64,000 nucleotides of DNA from Azorinus chamasolen (Eukaryota > Mollusca > Bivalvia > Cardiida > Solecurtidae), in contig OY755242.1 of NCBI GenBank assembly GCA_963576725.1, positions 1,502,404 through 1,566,403 of the forward strand, read 5' to 3'. Made by a program: the position numbers and the translations under genes. The notes under the pieces are model-generated. The model ran no database searches. It had not been told where the DNA came from and saw only the letters and a program-made list of their open reading frames with translations. Shown here one piece after another: positions 33,201-40,497 of this stretch (its first letter is position 1; each line of letters starts with the position of its first letter).

Positions 33201-36200
33201 TATTTGCAATAAAGCTAAATCTAGATGTGGTACAGCTTAAGTTCAAATATGGGTCTGGTTGAAGATTTTTTGTCAGCGTTATTGTCCTTGAACTTAATGT
33301 TTTTCTGAAAAGGTACCTAGTTTTAGAACTTTGGATTTGACAAAAACCTCATGAAACGGCCTTGTTTCCCTGAATTATTCTTCATTTTTATTACATGAAT
33401 TAGGTTGGGGCAAGTATTGTTTTTAAATCTCTTCATGTTTCTGTATGTACATATGTTCAGATTGATGATAGATGTTCTGACAAGCAGACAGGTGGGGGGT
33501 ATTCGTTAGCCTTTGGCTTACAGTTCTAGTTACATATATCTTCATTGTCTACAAGTAGTTCGCTGTACAATCACTGCTGTGGAGTGCACTGGTTGCACAA
33601 TCAACTTGTAAATAGTGCAGACCCTGATGAGACAGCTCCTGAGGAGCTGTCTCATCTGGGTCTTCACTATTTACTGGTAGGTATATTGATGTGAACAGCA
33701 AGCAAAGGTTTAACCCTCGAATGGGTCTATTATCTGGAGTTCTGTGTTACAGAAAATGATGAACAGACATGCAAACCAAAGTTACGAGATGGCATTGTCA
33801 ATCAGGAGAAGCAGAGAGACAGGCCGTCTAACACAACTCTATTTCTGCAGGATACTATGTACCTGAATAGACTGAAGGAAAAGTGTTCCACTCTCCAAGT
33901 AAATGGCACAGGTAAGAGATAATGCCTTTACAAATGTTTTTAATCATGTATAAACTCAGGGTTTTGTTTTTCTGGTTTCATGATCAAACAGAGCAGACTC
34001 TAATCACACTGCTGCTACAGGTCTATTTTAGATTTTTCTTTCCAGTGCTGCAATTGTTCTTTGTCTTCACTGTTTTCAGGCATATTTTAGCAGTAAAATA
34101 CCTCTTCATGGTTGATTTCTAAAATATATCTTGCTCAAGATTTGAATATTCTGGTGTGTTTTTTTTCAGGCATAGTTAAATCAGATTATCTGTTTGAGGA
34201 TATAGGGCGTGCCCCGTCGGAACGGTTCCCTACTGTATGGGGAAGTCATTTGGAACCATCTGTCAGCTTTGAGCATATATCTCAGAAAATCATGAAAAAG
34301 TGAGTGAAACTTGAATATTATTAAAAGTAGAACCATGGCTACATTATATTTTCAAGATGTCATAAATAACTGTTTAAGCTGAATCTGAAGAAAGTTTTAT
34401 TATTGTATAAGAATACGGAGCAGACCTTGATCTGCAAACAATTATCTCATCATAGTTGTCGCTATATTACCTTTGTGTTTATGTACTGGCGTTTTATCAG
34501 CCTGTCTATACATTCACCCAGTTTTGCCTTGACTGTGTAACATTTTGAATGGACAGAATTCAATACAATTTAGCACACATCTTAATAATTGATAAAACAC
34601 TGTGTCTCATACCAGAACCAAAACTTGAGCAGTAGTCGTTTGTAAATTATTCCCCTCTTGTATTAGCTTGTTTGGTTTTTGTAATTCTGATGTCCACGCT
34701 GTTGTCGGTGTTGTCGTCCAGAAACTTTAATGTTGGCTATTACTTCTTTACTATTGGTGCAAATCTTATAAAAGTTCACAGTTGTTCATGATCACAAGGG
34801 CTGCAGTCACACTGAGAGCCATAAATCTGTAAGGCACATTTTACAAAGTTATGCCCCTTTGGCATTTTGGACTTGGGTAATAAAAATTTACTTGTAACAT
34901 GTAAGAAAATTGGTTAATGATATTTATAATGAGTGGAGTGTGTCATGAATATTCATTAAGTAATGAGTTAATATTTTACATAAAGATTATACATGAACTT
35001 ACTGACTGAACGGATTTGTAAACTATTTTCAGATGTGTAAGTTCCTCTGAGGTTGATCCAACGTTTGGTGAGAAAAAAACGGCAGAGTTCTTGTTGTCTT
35101 TAGAGACAATAATAAAGGAAATAAATGGTGTTCTTGGTGATGGTAAATTAGGACTTGATAAAGCAATAAGAAATGGTAAAGAAACACTAGAAAGTGTTCC
35201 AAATGACAGGAATGAGCTCACAGTTAAACAGTCTATAGATGAGGAACAAGCTGACAGTAGTGAGAATGAATCTGAAGAATGTGCACCAAATCATTGTGAA
35301 CGTTTTAAAGGTGATTATGATACTACATCAGCAGTGAAACAAGAGCCAAGGAGAGTATGTGAACAGGTGTTAGACATGCATGGACCTAACTGTACCAATA
35401 TTAGATGTGGAGACAAACGAGAAGAAACTAATAGAATGAATAGTTCACGAAGTCTTTCAGATTATTGTAAAGATATTAGCTATAAGGGAAGCTTGTATGC
35501 AAGGACAAGACTCCGAGTTCCTTGTTTAAGAGAAAATGCAAGCAAGTGTAAAGATTTTACAAACTTAGAAACAGGTGAGCCAGCAGTTTCTGACAATGAG
35601 TATGATGAGTATACATGTAGTGCTAACAGAAATCGGAGGAGTGAAGAAACACATGCTGACCTTCATGATGAAAAGGTTAACATAACAAACCAGACAGGTT
35701 TTGAAGATCATGAAGACGCGGATTTTGCCGATGATGCAGACAAAGATGCCTTAGACAATAGTAGGGAAGAAAGTAGTGAAAAGGAAGTAGAACCAGACGT
35801 TTTTGATTCTGCTATTTTAGACTACCATCTGTCAAGACTTCAGGAAAGGCAGAAAAAAGAATCCATTGAATGTGAGCCTGTTAATCTTCTGGACAAATTA
35901 TTTGATAATATCTCAGTGAGGAAAGTGACCTGTGACCCAATGTCTGGACCAGTAGAGATGGTGCGTTCGGTTTCAAGGGATTCCAGCATGTCAGGGGAAT
36001 CAAATGAGGGAAATGTTGATGACTCGGGTGTAGAATCAGACTTTGTCAGTGCTCATGGAATGAGGAGTGAGGCGTTTAGAAATAACATGGATGTCAGTTC
36101 TGATGGAGTTATGAGTACCCATTATGGGCGCCCATTCTGTCCAGGTAGAAAATCGTTTCCAGAGTCCAGCCCGAGATCGAACTTGAATCCTTCTGTTACA

Positions 36201-38989
36201 TCTGGGAAGACGTTTGATCTGGAAGAATATGTTCTAAGAAGTAAGTCACAAACCGCCAATGTAGCCATAATGCACCATAAACACTGCAGACCTAAATCAG
36301 AAGCCATCTTGAAAGCCACTAGATCAATGTCTGCAGTTTGTTTCTTTAAAATTTGCTTTTATTCGTCTCAATTATTCATTAGCCGGATTTTTTTTAACAA
36401 CAAACTTCATAAAAATGCATCCTATCATTTTTGAGACAGGAGCAGGTGGGAGACATGTTTTTCTTAAAAACAAGCTCTAGTTAAATATGTCATTATTTCT
36501 TACATGACTTTCATTTAATAGGTAACTGGTTAAGCAAACAGTAAAAATGGCCCTGGGTACATATACATATATGTAAGAAGTAAAGGGTTAACCCTTTACT
36601 CCATGAATATGCATGTAAGAAGTAATGTCATGTGTATTCATTAGCTGTATTTTGATAATTTTTATGCCCCTGAATGGCCTGATGTTGATTTGTCTCCAAC
36701 TTTAAAGTTGGCGATACTTTTGTAGCTATTGCACATACATACTTCGAAATTGGAATGCATGTGCAAGTGATGGAGGCGAACTTTAGGGGTGACTTATTAA
36801 GGTCAAGGTCATATATCAAGGTCAAATTTATATTGGCCATAATCGAGGGCATAGTGTTTCACAAACACATATCTCGTTATTGGCCCAAAAGTAACTCTGG
36901 TTGTATTATGGTATGGCGCTCGTCCGTCTGTCCGTCCGTTAGCCACATCTTTGTCTGCTCAATTACTTGACAACTATTGGGTGTGCTGTCTTCGTACTTA
37001 GTAGGAAGGTTGGTCATGGCCAGTAGGTGACTCCTATTGATTTCAAGGTCAGTCAAAGGTCAAGGTCACTGACCTTCAACTAAAAAATCTTTTCCGCTCA
37101 ATAACTTGATACATATTAGGCATGCTGTCTTCATATTAGTAGGAAGGTTGGTTATTTCTAGTAGATGACCCCTAATAATTTTGAGGTCAGTCGGTCAAAG
37201 GTCAAGACCACAGTGACCTTCAACTCAAAATCTTGTCCACTCATTAACTTGGTATTAGGTGTGCTGTCTTCATACTTAGAAGGAAGGTTGGTCATGGCCA
37301 GTAGATGACCCCAGTTGATTTGAGGTCAATCGCTCAAAGGTCAAATTCACTGATCTTCAATTAAAAAAACCATGTTCGCTCAATAACTTTATAATTATTG
37401 GGTGTGCTGTCTTCATACTTAGTAGGGAGGACAGCACATTAACCCATTCCCCCATTAGGCTATTTTTAGATCCAACCTCATTGATTAAATCTACCAAAAA
37501 GGAGCATTTACTAGAGAAAAGGAAATTTTCAGATTTGTGTAGTTTTGAAACCATTGTGATAAATATAGAGTTAATCCTACTGTAATTTGAAGTTTGCGAC
37601 GGTATATGAGGTTTTTAACGGTCGCAAATTATTTTAATGGCGACGCCGAAGGCGGAGCCGTTAAAATAATTTAAGACCGTTAAAAACCTCATATACCGTC
37701 ATAAATTTCAAATTACAGTAGGATTAACCCTATTCTAACGCAATCTTAACACGAAAAATGCCAAATTGTTGTTATATCCTATGCGCGCAGGTGATTGAAT
37801 TAGTGATGAGAAGTAGTGCCCAGTTTCTCTCAGATTTCTTAAAATAACTGGATTTTTTTTTTCACCCTGCTTGACACAAAGTGAAAACACCGGGCCAGTT
37901 GTAAGTTCACTATTACATTTGTCATGAATCATTATGCGACAGCTATTTTACATTTCAATACACTTTCAATACACATGTCAGGAAAAGTAACGTTATCTTA
38001 GTCTTTGGCGTCGTACGCAAAAACGTCGTCTGTTACAATGACGTCACGTTATAACGTTATGTTTGAATAGTATGATAAATAAGGTTGAATCCGAATCACA
38101 ACGCTTTGAGTATATCAATAATTCTCCACATGACATATAAAAGAGCGGTCAAGTCGTGACAAAGAATGGAAGTTAATAACATTCAAAATACCGGACTGAA
38201 CTTGAATATATGTCAGTGTATGCATACGAATTTATCAGTAGATCTAAGTGTTAGATAAACAAAGCGCATTAATATGTTTACAGGCTAATGCTGTTATTCG
38301 GCCGTTTTCGATTGGTTGAATTTGCGACATATAAAACAATTTTTATATGCCGCAAATTTGGTCACATGAGCCAATCAGATTGCAGAAAATTGACAGATTG
38401 CGTTAGAATAGAGCATTTGCTCCTGTGGAGCAAATGCTCTATTTATCACAATGGTTTCACAAAGTGACTTTTACAGAAGTGTCAAAAGGCGTCAGTATGC
38501 GGGAATGGGTTAAGACAGCACATACTTCTGGCATATAATGCTCGAACACATTGAGCTTTTTTCTTTTCTTTTTTTTTTTTTTAAATAAAAACATGAGCAT
38601 AGGAAAACTTGACCAAGGCAGAAAGTGTAGCATCAGATCTATATAGTGTCATAAACAAACATTTGATAGATCTGTGTCTTTTTGTCTTGATAAATCTGTG
38701 TCTTTTGTCTTGATAAATCTGTGTCTTTTGTCTACATAAATTCTGTAGTTATTGAAATTTAGAATAAATATAGGAAATTGAAAGGGTTATTAAGTAAAAA
38801 TGTTGATGGGGTAGACATATTTGTGTTCTGTGGAATTTATCAACATGGATGTTTGTTTCATGGTCAGTTTTGTTTATTTCAGACCAGGGACGGGGACGAG
38901 GAATACTAAGCGGGCAGACAAAGGCCCCGGTTGCTCGCGGGGGCGTGTTCAGCTTGATAAGATTTCAACAGAATGCTAATTTTCATTGA
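24169..38989 (+). CDS. RRM-domain RNA-binding protein, seven coding exons
   Basis: Gene model by splice signals and phase: 24159-24243, 25820-25905, 30343-30467, 33753-33911, 34170-34299, 35033-36240, 38883-38989. From the ATG at 24169 the joined exons give 1890 bases, exactly 629 codons plus TGA. Residues 12-86 form one RRM: RNP2 is VFVGHI (14-19) and RNP1 is YNYGFVRY (51-58). The helix after RNP2 is KELTDLFNSCGEVGD. Residues 96-400 contain no fold I recognise. Residues 416-446 are very acidic (DADFADDADKDALD) and 500-580 are serine-rich. The C-terminus has QGRGRGILSG and VARGG, RG sites of a kind that can be arginine-methylated. It probably binds RNA; subfamily unknown. A germ-granule role is only a guess from the RG motifs. 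Confidence 0.75.
24352..24828 (+). mobile_element. B MITE nested in C2, itself split by N
   Basis: TAGCCTATTTGTAGACTTAA at left and GGTGTCAAAAGGCATGAGG at right. The centre GCTCCTATGGAGC is shortened. After GGATGACT a TTAA-flanked N element is inserted. Confidence 0.6.
24541..24784. mobile_element. N MITE with TTAA duplication, nested in B
   Basis: TTAA at 24537-24540 and 24785-24788 flank CCCTTTACCTGATAG and CTATTGGGTAAAGGG. The core is the C-family hairpin (GTAGGTGGTAGCTTAAAGC...) but with the centre GCGCCTTAAGGCGC, and it sits between piggyBac-like ends. Confidence 0.7.
25085..25490 (-). mobile_element. A1 MITEs, reverse, one partial and one long
   Basis: 25085-25160 is a stray core (TGTAGACTCATCAGACTG, GGTCTTGGTCTGCACTG). 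25216-25490 runs from GCTTTACTCGCAGACTCTAT to CATGGAATAAAGGTTTAA with a loose core. Confidence 0.55.
25491..25819. other. intron sequence, no repeat recognised
   Basis: AT-rich intron leading into the acceptor TTTTGGGTTATAG at 25819. Confidence 0.4.
25820..25905 (+). CDS. RRM gene exon: helix 1 to RNP1 start
   Basis: Encodes KELTDLFNSCGEVGD and VVILESPAHSYNYG. Donor TATGG|GTAAGC. The last codon, GG|A, is completed by the exon at 30343, and this junction falls inside RNP1. Confidence 0.85.
26052..26165. repeat. tandem array T6, 26-bp unit in a MITE core
   Basis: Four copies of GAACTATAGACATTGTTGTT + GCCTCT. Flanks GTAGATCCAGATCAGGCTAC (about 25990) and TCTGATCAGTCACTGCTGAG resemble a decayed A core. 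Confidence 0.7.
26475..26713 (+). mobile_element. A1 MITE, ends decayed
   Basis: GATGCATATTCATGTGAG at left, AAAGGGTTTA at right. Core GCAGATCCTTGTCAGACG and GTAGGAGCCGTCTGAGG. Confidence 0.6.
26735..29155. repeat. 28-bp satellite, split by an L element
   Basis: Units read TAAAGTACTTGTCACACTCA + TTGTTGTC, or with TGCTGTACTTG in place of TAAAGTACTTG. About 15 units lie left of 27169 and 14 right of 28755. The two forms are mixed in both halves, so the array existed before the insertion. Open frames here (such as 26998-27216) are repeat translations. Confidence 0.85.
27170..28754 (+). mobile_element. L element: HINE-like, inserted in the satellite
   Basis: Starts TATGTCTCCCCCC, folding with ATGGGGGAGACATA into a 5' hairpin. 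The core is about ten units of about 145 bp (TTTTTGTCCGGACGATAACT, TTCATATATGGAAAGA, GTCATGCACAAGGTCC, GTTATTGCCC). The 3' end has GAGGGGAGACATCC, the hairpin GTTTTT-TTGAC-AAAAAC and CTCTAGT. The satellite reads CACTCAT before it and TGTTGTC after it, so it inserted between two T with no duplication. No ORF. Confidence 0.75.
29265..29450 (-). mobile_element. A1 MITE, reverse, right end lost
   Basis: TTAACCCTGTACTCCATG, then GTAGACCCAGATCAGGAGGC and TGCAGGAGCCTTCTGACC, then TTCTGCCACAACAAAAAAC and CCATGTGCTATTATAA. Confidence 0.65.
29468..29588 (+). mobile_element. chimera of a B left half and an A1 right end
   Basis: AACCATTGTGATAAACAGAG, TTCTCCTATAGAGCAAATGC and GTGGTTTCAAGAAGTG are B; GTAGAAAGGCGTATTTATGG and AGGAAATGGTTAA are A1. 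The B copy at 49524 shows the same switch, so this may be a real subfamily. Confidence 0.55.
29630..29735 (+). repeat. A-type core remnant
   Basis: ATACAGAGCATACCTTGATT, GGGTCAGTCTGATCTGGG, AGGTAAAGGGTGTAAG. Confidence 0.45.
29753..30308 (-). mobile_element. B MITE split by an I element
   Basis: TTAACCATTTCCCTCATATT at left and GAGGTAATGGGTTAA at right. Centre TTTGCTCCTATAGGAGCAAA. The right arm is cut after ATTGCTCCTTTT (29931) and resumes TGGTAGATTTG (30252). Its right TTAA is 34 bases from the next exon's acceptor. Confidence 0.8.
29932..30251 (+). mobile_element. I element: short HINE-like insert
   Basis: TATACGCCCGAAGGGACGTA forms a 5' hairpin, followed by GTCCGTCCATCCGTCC and two copies of a GCAATTTCTTGTGCAACTAA unit. 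At the 3' end TTCGGGCGTATATT repeats the 5' arm, then CCG-TCTCG-CGG and TGCTCTTGT. Inserted between two T in the B MITE, without duplication. Confidence 0.7.
30343..30467 (+). CDS. RRM gene exon: rest of the RRM
   Basis: Acceptor TATGTTTTTCAG, donor CGAG|GTTTGT. Encodes FVRYLEKEIAFRAVKE and GVELVVDISKDTVAKIKR: RNP1, helix 2 and strand 4. Phase 2 in, phase 1 out. Confidence 0.85.
30540..30612 (-). repeat. A-type core, cut by an H element
   Basis: CCTTTGCAAACTGAGTAGGC, GAGCCGTCTAATCAAGGTCT, then TTTGT and the H start. Confidence 0.5.
30613..31350 (+). mobile_element. H element copy 1, with a nested M fragment
   Basis: GATACCCTCGCAAAC / GGGTATACTGGAATC is the H 5' hairpin. Units share TAACTCCTCCTTCAAT-like text, CATACATAATAACCA and TTATCTCCCCTTGAA. 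An M fragment (about 30961-31228: TTAGCTCACCTGGCAC, GAAACCACATAGCC, CGCCCCAGGGC) interrupts it. The H 3' end is not present. Confidence 0.5.
31353..31666 (+). mobile_element. O element copy 1
   Basis: TTTTAGTTTGTCTGTTTTCG, AAGTCAAGCTATTGTGATCA, GAAACTTTAATGTAGCTG, CTTTGAGTTATGACCCTTTA, then CGGCTCTTGT. Same family as 42020 and 63436. Confidence 0.6.
31935..32200 (+). mobile_element. two consecutive B left halves
   Basis: 31935-32040: TTAATCCATTACCTCTTAGG to CTTTTAGAAGTG. 32041-32200: TTTAACCCATTCCCCCATAG to GAAACCACTCTGAAAGATAG and GGGAAAGGGTTA. Centres and right arms are missing or shortened. Confidence 0.55.
32355..33530 (+). mobile_element. H element copy 2
   Basis: TATACCCTCCACAACAAAAT and a G-run then GGTATACTGGAATC form the 5' end, followed by GTCCGTCTGTCCG. 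The core has units with CAAAGCTAAATCTAGAT and TCAGTCTGGTTGAAT. The 3' end has GGGGGGTATTCG, hairpin AGCC-TTT-GGCT and ACAGTTCTAGT. Inserted between T and T of a D MITE with no duplication. Confidence 0.75.
32438..32674. mobile_element. Q foldback element with telomere-like repeats
   Basis: GGGTAATTGTGTGACTTTTT at 32438 and its reverse at 32655-32674 are terminal inverted repeats. A second inverted pair is ACTAGTCCCACAAG (32479) and CTTGTGGGACTAGT (32638). Inside are CTAACCCTAACCCTAACCC (32538-32556) and three 23-24 bp copies of GGCCAGGTTAATGTCACAAG. It interrupts the GTCCG tract of the H element. Confidence 0.6.
33753..33911 (+). CDS. RRM gene exon after the RRM
   Basis: Acceptor TTCTGTGTTACAG, donor ACAG|GTAAGA. 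Encodes NDEQTCKPKLRDGIVN and FLQDTMYLNRLKEKC. The split codon G|AA joins the previous exon in frame. Charged, probably disordered or helical; no domain recognised. Confidence 0.8.
34170..34299 (+). CDS. RRM gene exon
   Basis: Preceded by TGTTTTTTTTCAG and followed by AAAAA|GTGAGTG. Encodes IVKSDYLFEDIG, FPTVWGSHLEPSVSF and EHISQKIMKK. Phases 1 in and 2 out match the neighbours. Confidence 0.85.
34300..35032. other. intron; weak A remnants and an O-like fragment
   Basis: 34660-34860 has TTGTCGTCCAGAAACTTTAA and GTTATGCCCCTTT, like the inner part of O. 34935-34975 has CATGAATATTCATTAAG, an A1 arm trace. The acceptor ACTATTTTCAG closes the intron. Confidence 0.4.
35033..36240 (+). CDS. RRM gene long exon: acidic and Ser-rich region
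   Basis: 1208 bases open in one frame, joined in phase to the exon before it. Starts CVSSSEVDPTFGEKKTAEF. Notable pieces are EEQADSSENESEEC, the acidic stretch HEDADFADDADKDALDN, AILDYHLSRLQERQKKE and SRDSSMSGESNEGNVDDSG. The donor AGAA|GTAAGTC at 36241 is near consensus and its phase fits the last exon. The frame remains open for 64 more codons past the donor, to the stop ending at 36434, so a retained-intron form with another tail is possible. Confidence 0.8.
36434..36480 (+). mobile_element. L element, 3' end only
   Basis: GTGGGAGACATGTTTTTC, hairpin GTTTTT-CTT-AAAAAC and AAGCTCTAGT. A fragment with no core, lying just after the alternative stop codon. Confidence 0.55.
36484..36660. repeat. 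A1 pieces back to back
   Basis: A reversed tail (TTTCTTACATGACTTTC to GAAGTAAAGGGTTAA) is followed by a forward left arm, CCCTTTACTCCATGAATATG. Confidence 0.6.
36660..37438 (+). mobile_element. J element copy 1, tandem core
   Basis: TTATGCCCCTGAATGG opens it; GTATTATGGTATGGCGCTCG and CGTCCGTCTGTCCG follow at 36904. Then about four units of about 145 bp: CAATAACTTG, GTGTGCTGTCTTCATACTTA, GGAAGGTTGGTCATGGCCAG, TAGATGACCCC, GGTCAAGGTCAC. It ends in mid-unit where a B MITE starts. Confidence 0.6.
37568..37730. mobile_element. foldback MITE, TA duplication
   Basis: GAGTTAATCCTACTGTAATT at left pairs with AATTACAGTAGGATTAACCC at right. Inner arms GGTATATGAGGTTTTTAACG and CGTTAAAAACCTCATATACC pair perfectly, with loop ...GGCGACGCCGAAGGCGGAGCC. 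TA flanks at 37566 and 37731. Confidence 0.7.
37733..38408. mobile_element. TA-flanked element with 13-bp TIRs
   Basis: TTCTAACGCAATC (37733-37745) and GATTGCGTTAGAA (38396-38408), each with an adjacent TA. The inside (676 bp) has no ORF. TTGCGACATATAAAACAATT and TTTTTATATGCCGCAAATTT near the right end form another small hairpin. Superfamily uncertain; TA suggests mariner/pogo. Confidence 0.6.
38580..38795 (+). repeat. decayed A MITE with 21-bp repeats
   Basis: AAACATGAGCATAGGAAAAC and CAGAAAGTGTAGCATCAG are A1 arm text. Then three copies of GATAAATCTGTGTCTTTTGT. It ends TTGAAAGGGTTATTAA. Confidence 0.5.
38883..38989 (+). CDS. RRM gene last exon: RG-rich tail
   Basis: Acceptor TTTGTTTATTTCAG. 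Encodes QGRGRGILSGQTKAPVARGG, then VFSLIRFQQNANFH and TGA at 38987. In phase with the donor at 36241 (A|AC gives Asn). The exon is GC-rich compared with its surroundings. No AATAAA is seen in the next 300 bases, so the transcript end is not fixed. Confidence 0.7.
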
Positions 38990-39192
38990 AAAATCCATTA
39001 TCACATGTATCTTCATGACCATTTCCTAGCACCACATTTTATTGTTTCAAGTTTAGACATAAAATGTTGGAGAGCATAAACAGTATTATAGTATCATGGG
39101 ACCAAAGGGCACCTGATTTAGCAATCAGACTTTCATCAGTAGACATATTGGAAGTTGATCTGTATGGTTTGTATGCATTTCAGAGCCATAGA

Positions 39193-39428
39193 TTAACCCC
39201 CTTTCCTTCATACAAACACTTTTTCACACATTTGCAGATTAGAACCAGATCAGACGGCTCCTGTAGCAGCTGCCTGATCAGGGTCTGCTCTGTTTGTCGA
39301 TGGAATTTGATAGATCTGTTTCTTTAGAATCTAAATGGCTTAGCCCCTACGATGTTACACTTTTCATATTTCATCATATAGAACTATTTTGTCCATTAAT
39401 ATTGAACATTAGAACAGGGAAAGGGTTA
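39193..39428 (-). mobile_element. A2 MITE, reverse, complete
   Basis: TTAACCCCCTTCCTTCATAC to AGAACAGGGAAAGGGTTAA. Core GATCAGACGGCTCCTGTAGC. Confidence 0.75.
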
Positions 39429-39554
39429 AAAAGGAGAGGGTGTATGTTCAAATTGTAAGTCGTCATTCATATGCAAGACCCTATGAACTAACAGACTACT
39501 CTTTGAAATCAGTACAACATTTTGTTTAGTGAAGAAATATAGGAGCTATTCTTA

Positions 39555-39982
39555 TACCATTACTTCATAGATCTACCTTTTAATGCCCTTTGCAAACAGA
39601 GTAGACCAAGATCAGATGGGTCCTGTAAGAAAACTGTCTGATCAGGATTTCCTCTGTTTGCTTAATACATGTATGTCTCCCACCACATACTCTCTTTGAG
39701 TATTCAGAATATCGCACACTATTTCAAGTACTTATGTGGGAATATTAATCACACTCTTGATCACATTCTAGTTTTAGACAGATTAGGGAATGCATGTTAT
39801 GCATTTTAATGACCAAAAAAGGGAAACAAGTGCCAGAAGGTAATTTGTTTGACCATTTCCCTTATATACATAGTTTTAATGCCTTTTGTAAACAGAGTAG
39901 ACCCAGATCAGACAGCTGACCAAGGTCTGCCCTCTTTGTTAATGATCTGCTCTGTTTGCTTTTGAATTAATATAGATCTGAC
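39555..39982 (-). repeat. two partial A MITEs
   Basis: 39555-39670: ATTACTTCATAGATC, GTAGACCAAGATCAGATGGG, CTGATCAGGATTTCCTC. 39852-39982: GACCATTTCCCTTATATAC, GTAGACCCAGATCAGACAGC, duplicated CTGCTCTGTTTGCTTTTG. Between them unique sequence with ATGTCTCCCACCACAT, an L-like scrap. Confidence 0.5.
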
Positions 39983-40211
39983 TTAACCCATTCCCTCATA
40001 GGCTATTTTTAGATACAACCTCTTTGAATAAATCTACCGAAAAGGAGCATCAATTAGAGAAAAGGAATATTTTAGAAGTGTGTAGTTTGAAACCATTGTG
40101 ATAAATAGAGCATTTGCTCCTATAGGAGCAAATGCTCTATTTATCACAATGGTTTCACAAAGTGACTTTTACAGAGTCGTCAAAAGTCGTCAATATGAGG
40201 AAAAGGGTTAA
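39983..40211 (+). mobile_element. B MITE, best copy
   Basis: TTAACCCATTCCCTCATAGG to TGAGGAAAAGGGTTAA. The central hairpin is perfect over 40 bases per arm: AAACCATTGTGATAAATAGA, GCATTTGCTCC, TATA, and back. Good reference for family B, 229 bp. Confidence 0.85.
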
Positions 40212-40495
40212 ACAATCCCCGTCCATGTTCCATTTTATTAATTTTGACTGAATATTATTGAGGTGAGAAAATCATGAATAAATATTGATCAGGGAAATGG
40301 GTAAGAATGTTGTGTCCAAAGAAGTTTTCCCCATCATGGCCACAGTAAGACTGAAGTTAAAATGGTTGACACAAACTGTTTCAAACTTGCTCAATACTTT
40401 CTCAAAAACTTCATCAAACTGGAATTGGTCGACATTTGAGCAGACATTATTTTTATACTGCAGGGTAATAAGGGTTAATATATACTGGTATGTAA
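40212..40495. other. no feature seen
   Basis: Overlapping open frames on both strands here (40272-40523, 40285-40500) lack any recognisable motif. TTTTGACTGAATATTATTGA is A2-arm-like. Confidence 0.3.
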
Positions 40496-40497
40496 TA

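Larger units (their letters stand above)
32289..33713 (-). mobile_element. D MITE, reverse, split by an H element
   Basis: TTAACCCTTTGCTTGCTGAA at left, AGCAAGCAAAGGTTTAA at right. The arm stops at TTGTATAAT (32354) and resumes TACATATATC (33531). Core GTAAATAGTGCAGACCCTGA with CAGCTCCTGAGGAGCTG. The right TTAA is 39 bases from the acceptor of the exon at 33753. Confidence 0.8.
37439..38513 (+). mobile_element. B MITE holding two nested TA elements
   Basis: TTAACCCATTCCCCCATTAG at left, GGGAATGGGTTAA at right. The host sequence GTGATAAATA stops at 37567 and resumes GAGCATTTGCTCC after 38410. Centre TTTGCTCCTGTGGAGCAAAT. Confidence 0.75.

Noticed and set aside
36122..36319. - strand 65-codon frame
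   Set aside because: Antisense of the long RRM exon.
36241..36434. Taking the long RRM exon to its stop at 36434 as the only end
   Set aside because: A near-consensus donor at 36241 joins in phase to a good last exon at 38883, so the longer reading is kept only as an alternative form.
39064..39327. 87-codon frame just downstream of the last RRM exon (MLESINSIIVSW)
   Set aside because: Its first 40 residues look plausible, but an in-frame TAA precedes the ATG and the second half runs into an A2 MITE. More likely 3' UTR or flank.
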